This document shows positions 28,762 through 29,841 of a stretch of 29,841 nt of DNA, piece after piece. Below the pieces are notes generated by a model. It was given only the letters and a program-made list of their open reading frames with translations. It searched no databases and was not told the origin of the DNA. The translations under genes were made by a program, and so were the position numbers. Within the stretch, counting starts at the first letter, position 1; each line of letters starts with the position of its first letter. Origin of the DNA: a virus. The stretch is taken from the IMG/VR virus record IMGVR_UViG_3300030450_000755, positions 1 to 29,841 of that record. One strand, given 5' to 3'.

Positions 28762-29841
28762 TGCGACCACTAGAATCGTTGTAAATCAAGGTGGTACTAG
28801 AAGTAGTAAGACATATTCTTTAGCACAGTTAATAATCCTGAAAGCTCTACAGGAACAGGGTAAGGTATATACAATATGTAGAAAGACCTTACCAGCTTTA
28901 AAGGGTACTGCTTATCGTGATGTAATGTCTATTCTTGAACAACATAATTTATATAATCCTGACAATCATAATAAGTCAGAACTAACCTACAGGCTTAATA
29001 ATAATGACATAGAATTCATATCTGTTGATATGCCTCAGAAGATTAGGGGGCGTAAGAGAAATGTATTATGGCTTAATGAGGCTAATGAGTTTAGCTTTGA
29101 AGATTGGGTACAGCTATCATTAAGAACAACAGAAAATATCTATTTAGACTTTAATCCTTCAGACCCATATAGTTGGATATATGATAATGTAATGAACAGA
29201 GAAGATTGTACATTTATTAAATCTACTTATTTAGATAATCCTTTTTTACCTGAGGAAACAATTAAAGAGATAGAAAGGCTTAGAGATTTAGATAGTAATT
29301 ACTGGAAGATATATGGACTTGGGGATATGGCACAGCCTACGGAAACTATATTCAGGCAATTTGAGATTTGTAATAACATACCTAGTGAAGCAACCCTAAT
29401 AGCTATTGGAATGGACTTTGGTTATTCTAACGACCCTACAGCAATAGCAGAGGTGTATAAATTAAATGATGATTTGTACATTAATGAGCTTATATATAGT
29501 AAAGGGTTAACAAACCAAGATATAGCTGAGAAGTTAAGAGAATTAAACATCACAAGGCAAACAGAAATAATAGCAGATAGTGCAGAGCCTAAATCTATTG
29601 AAGAACTGCATAGACAAAATTTCAATGTAAAGGGAGCAAAGAAAGGTGCTGATTCTATAAATATGGGAATAGATATTTTAAGGCGTTTTAAGCTACATAT
29701 AACTAAGAATAGTATAAATACACTAAACGAGTTTAAATATTATAAATGGCTTACGGATAAGAACGGACACATAGTAAATAAACCAGCCACTAACCAGCAA
29801 GACCACTTAATTGATGCTGTTAGATATGTTGCTTTAAATAA
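28712..29841 (+). CDS. terL: Large terminase subunit (partial at window end)
   Basis: An open frame runs from 28709 to the window end without stop. No ATG opens the conserved N-terminus; the best start is TTG at 28712, giving KSLNLQGTVVLQKNLNATTR before the Walker A motif NQGGTRSSKT (about 24-33). The ATPase domain continues with RKTLPALKGTAYRDVM, Walker B VLWLNEANEF (about 112-121), and LDFNPSDPYSWIYD. The nuclease domain has IAIGMDFGYSNDPTAIAEVY, IIADSAEPKSIEEL, and DHLIDAVRYVAL at the end. This is the motor and nuclease that cuts and packages DNA. The missing part is probably only about 10 residues, continuing at the left end if the genome is circular. Confidence 0.9.
   Translation, partial: MKSLNLQGTVVLQKNLNATTRIVVNQGGTRSSKTYSLAQLIILKALQEQGKVYTICRKTLPALKGTAYRDVMSILEQHNLYNPDNHNKSELTYRLNNNDIEFISVDMPQKIRGRKRNVLWLNEANEFSFEDWVQLSLRTTENIYLDFNPSDPYSWIYDNVMNREDCTFIKSTYLDNPFLPEETIKEIERLRDLDSNYWKIYGLGDMAQPTETIFRQFEICNNIPSEATLIAIGMDFGYSNDPTAIAEVYKLNDDLYINELIYSKGLTNQDIAEKLRELNITRQTEIIADSAEPKSIEELHRQNFNVKGAKKGADSINMGIDILRRFKLHITKNSINTLNEFKYYKWLTDKNGHIVNKPATNQQDHLIDAVRYVALN

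Noticed and set aside
1-29841. tRNA genes, CRISPR arrays, insertion sequences, attachment sites and terminal repeats
   Set aside because: I looked for clover-leaf-like GC-rich stretches, spaced repeats, transposase motifs and matching window ends, and found none. A covariance-model search was not possible here, so a degenerate tRNA cannot be fully excluded.

Overview
The window looks like the complete or near-complete genome of a tailed siphovirus-type phage of a Bacteroidota host, most likely a marine flavobacterium. The reasons are: very AT-rich DNA; every gene on the + strand, tightly packed with ATGA/TAATG-type overlaps; almost no Shine-Dalgarno sequences; candidate promoter boxes of the Bacteroidota layout; Bacteroidota-phage versions of the structural genes; and a phage protein whose C-terminus resembles a type IX secretion (T9SS) sorting domain. 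I see no integrase, repressor/integrase module, tRNA, CRISPR array or insertion sequence, so a lytic lifestyle is the simplest reading. The reading frame of the large terminase gene runs off the right end and, if the molecule is circular, continues in frame into bases 1-31. The window is therefore probably a circularised genome of about 29.8 kb opened inside terL.

Layout, left to right. (1) 53-9472, tail module: a gpG/gpGT-type tail assembly chaperone with a very likely programmed -1 frameshift on a run of ten T, two small tail-completion/neck-like proteins, two large tail-tip/baseplate-type proteins and an 855-residue tape measure protein. (2) 9506-12228, capsid module: XkdF-like prohead protease, acidic scaffold and major capsid protein, closed by a strong terminator. 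(3) 12305-12916, a tail-tube-like gene alone between two terminators. (4) 13081-17395, connector module: small proteins, a portal protein fused to a Cys/His MuF-like C-terminal domain, a DUF6712-like connector and a small fibre-like protein. (5) 17395-19766, an unusual group of envelope or exported proteins: an outer-membrane beta-barrel-like protein, a secreted LDL-receptor-A-like protein with a T9SS-like tail, two small membrane proteins, and an exported thioredoxin-fold protein without active-site cysteines. (6) 19766-20622, lysis: M15-type peptidase and holin. (7) 20683-21357, a metallophosphoesterase. (8) 21476-26402, the presumed early/middle region of small proteins, two HTH regulators, a replication initiator-like protein, a VRR-NUC nuclease and a sigma-like protein. 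(9) 26399-28245, HNH protein, ParB-like protein and a TET-associated glycosyltransferase (TAGT)-like enzyme, suggesting modification of the phage DNA. (10) 28381 to the end, small and large terminase.

Two families of upstream AT-rich motifs stand out. A bipartite element (TxxAAAC, then 20-21 bases, or 32 in one case, then TACTATTA) precedes four late-module first genes. A TTTG...TATATATTT(A/G) element precedes early-region genes. With the phage-encoded sigma-like protein at 25517-26050, this suggests a simple early/late transcription switch. For three of the four late units the -7-like box ends only two bases before the ATG, which predicts leaderless or nearly leaderless mRNAs. Function calls rest on motif recognition by eye; no database search was run.
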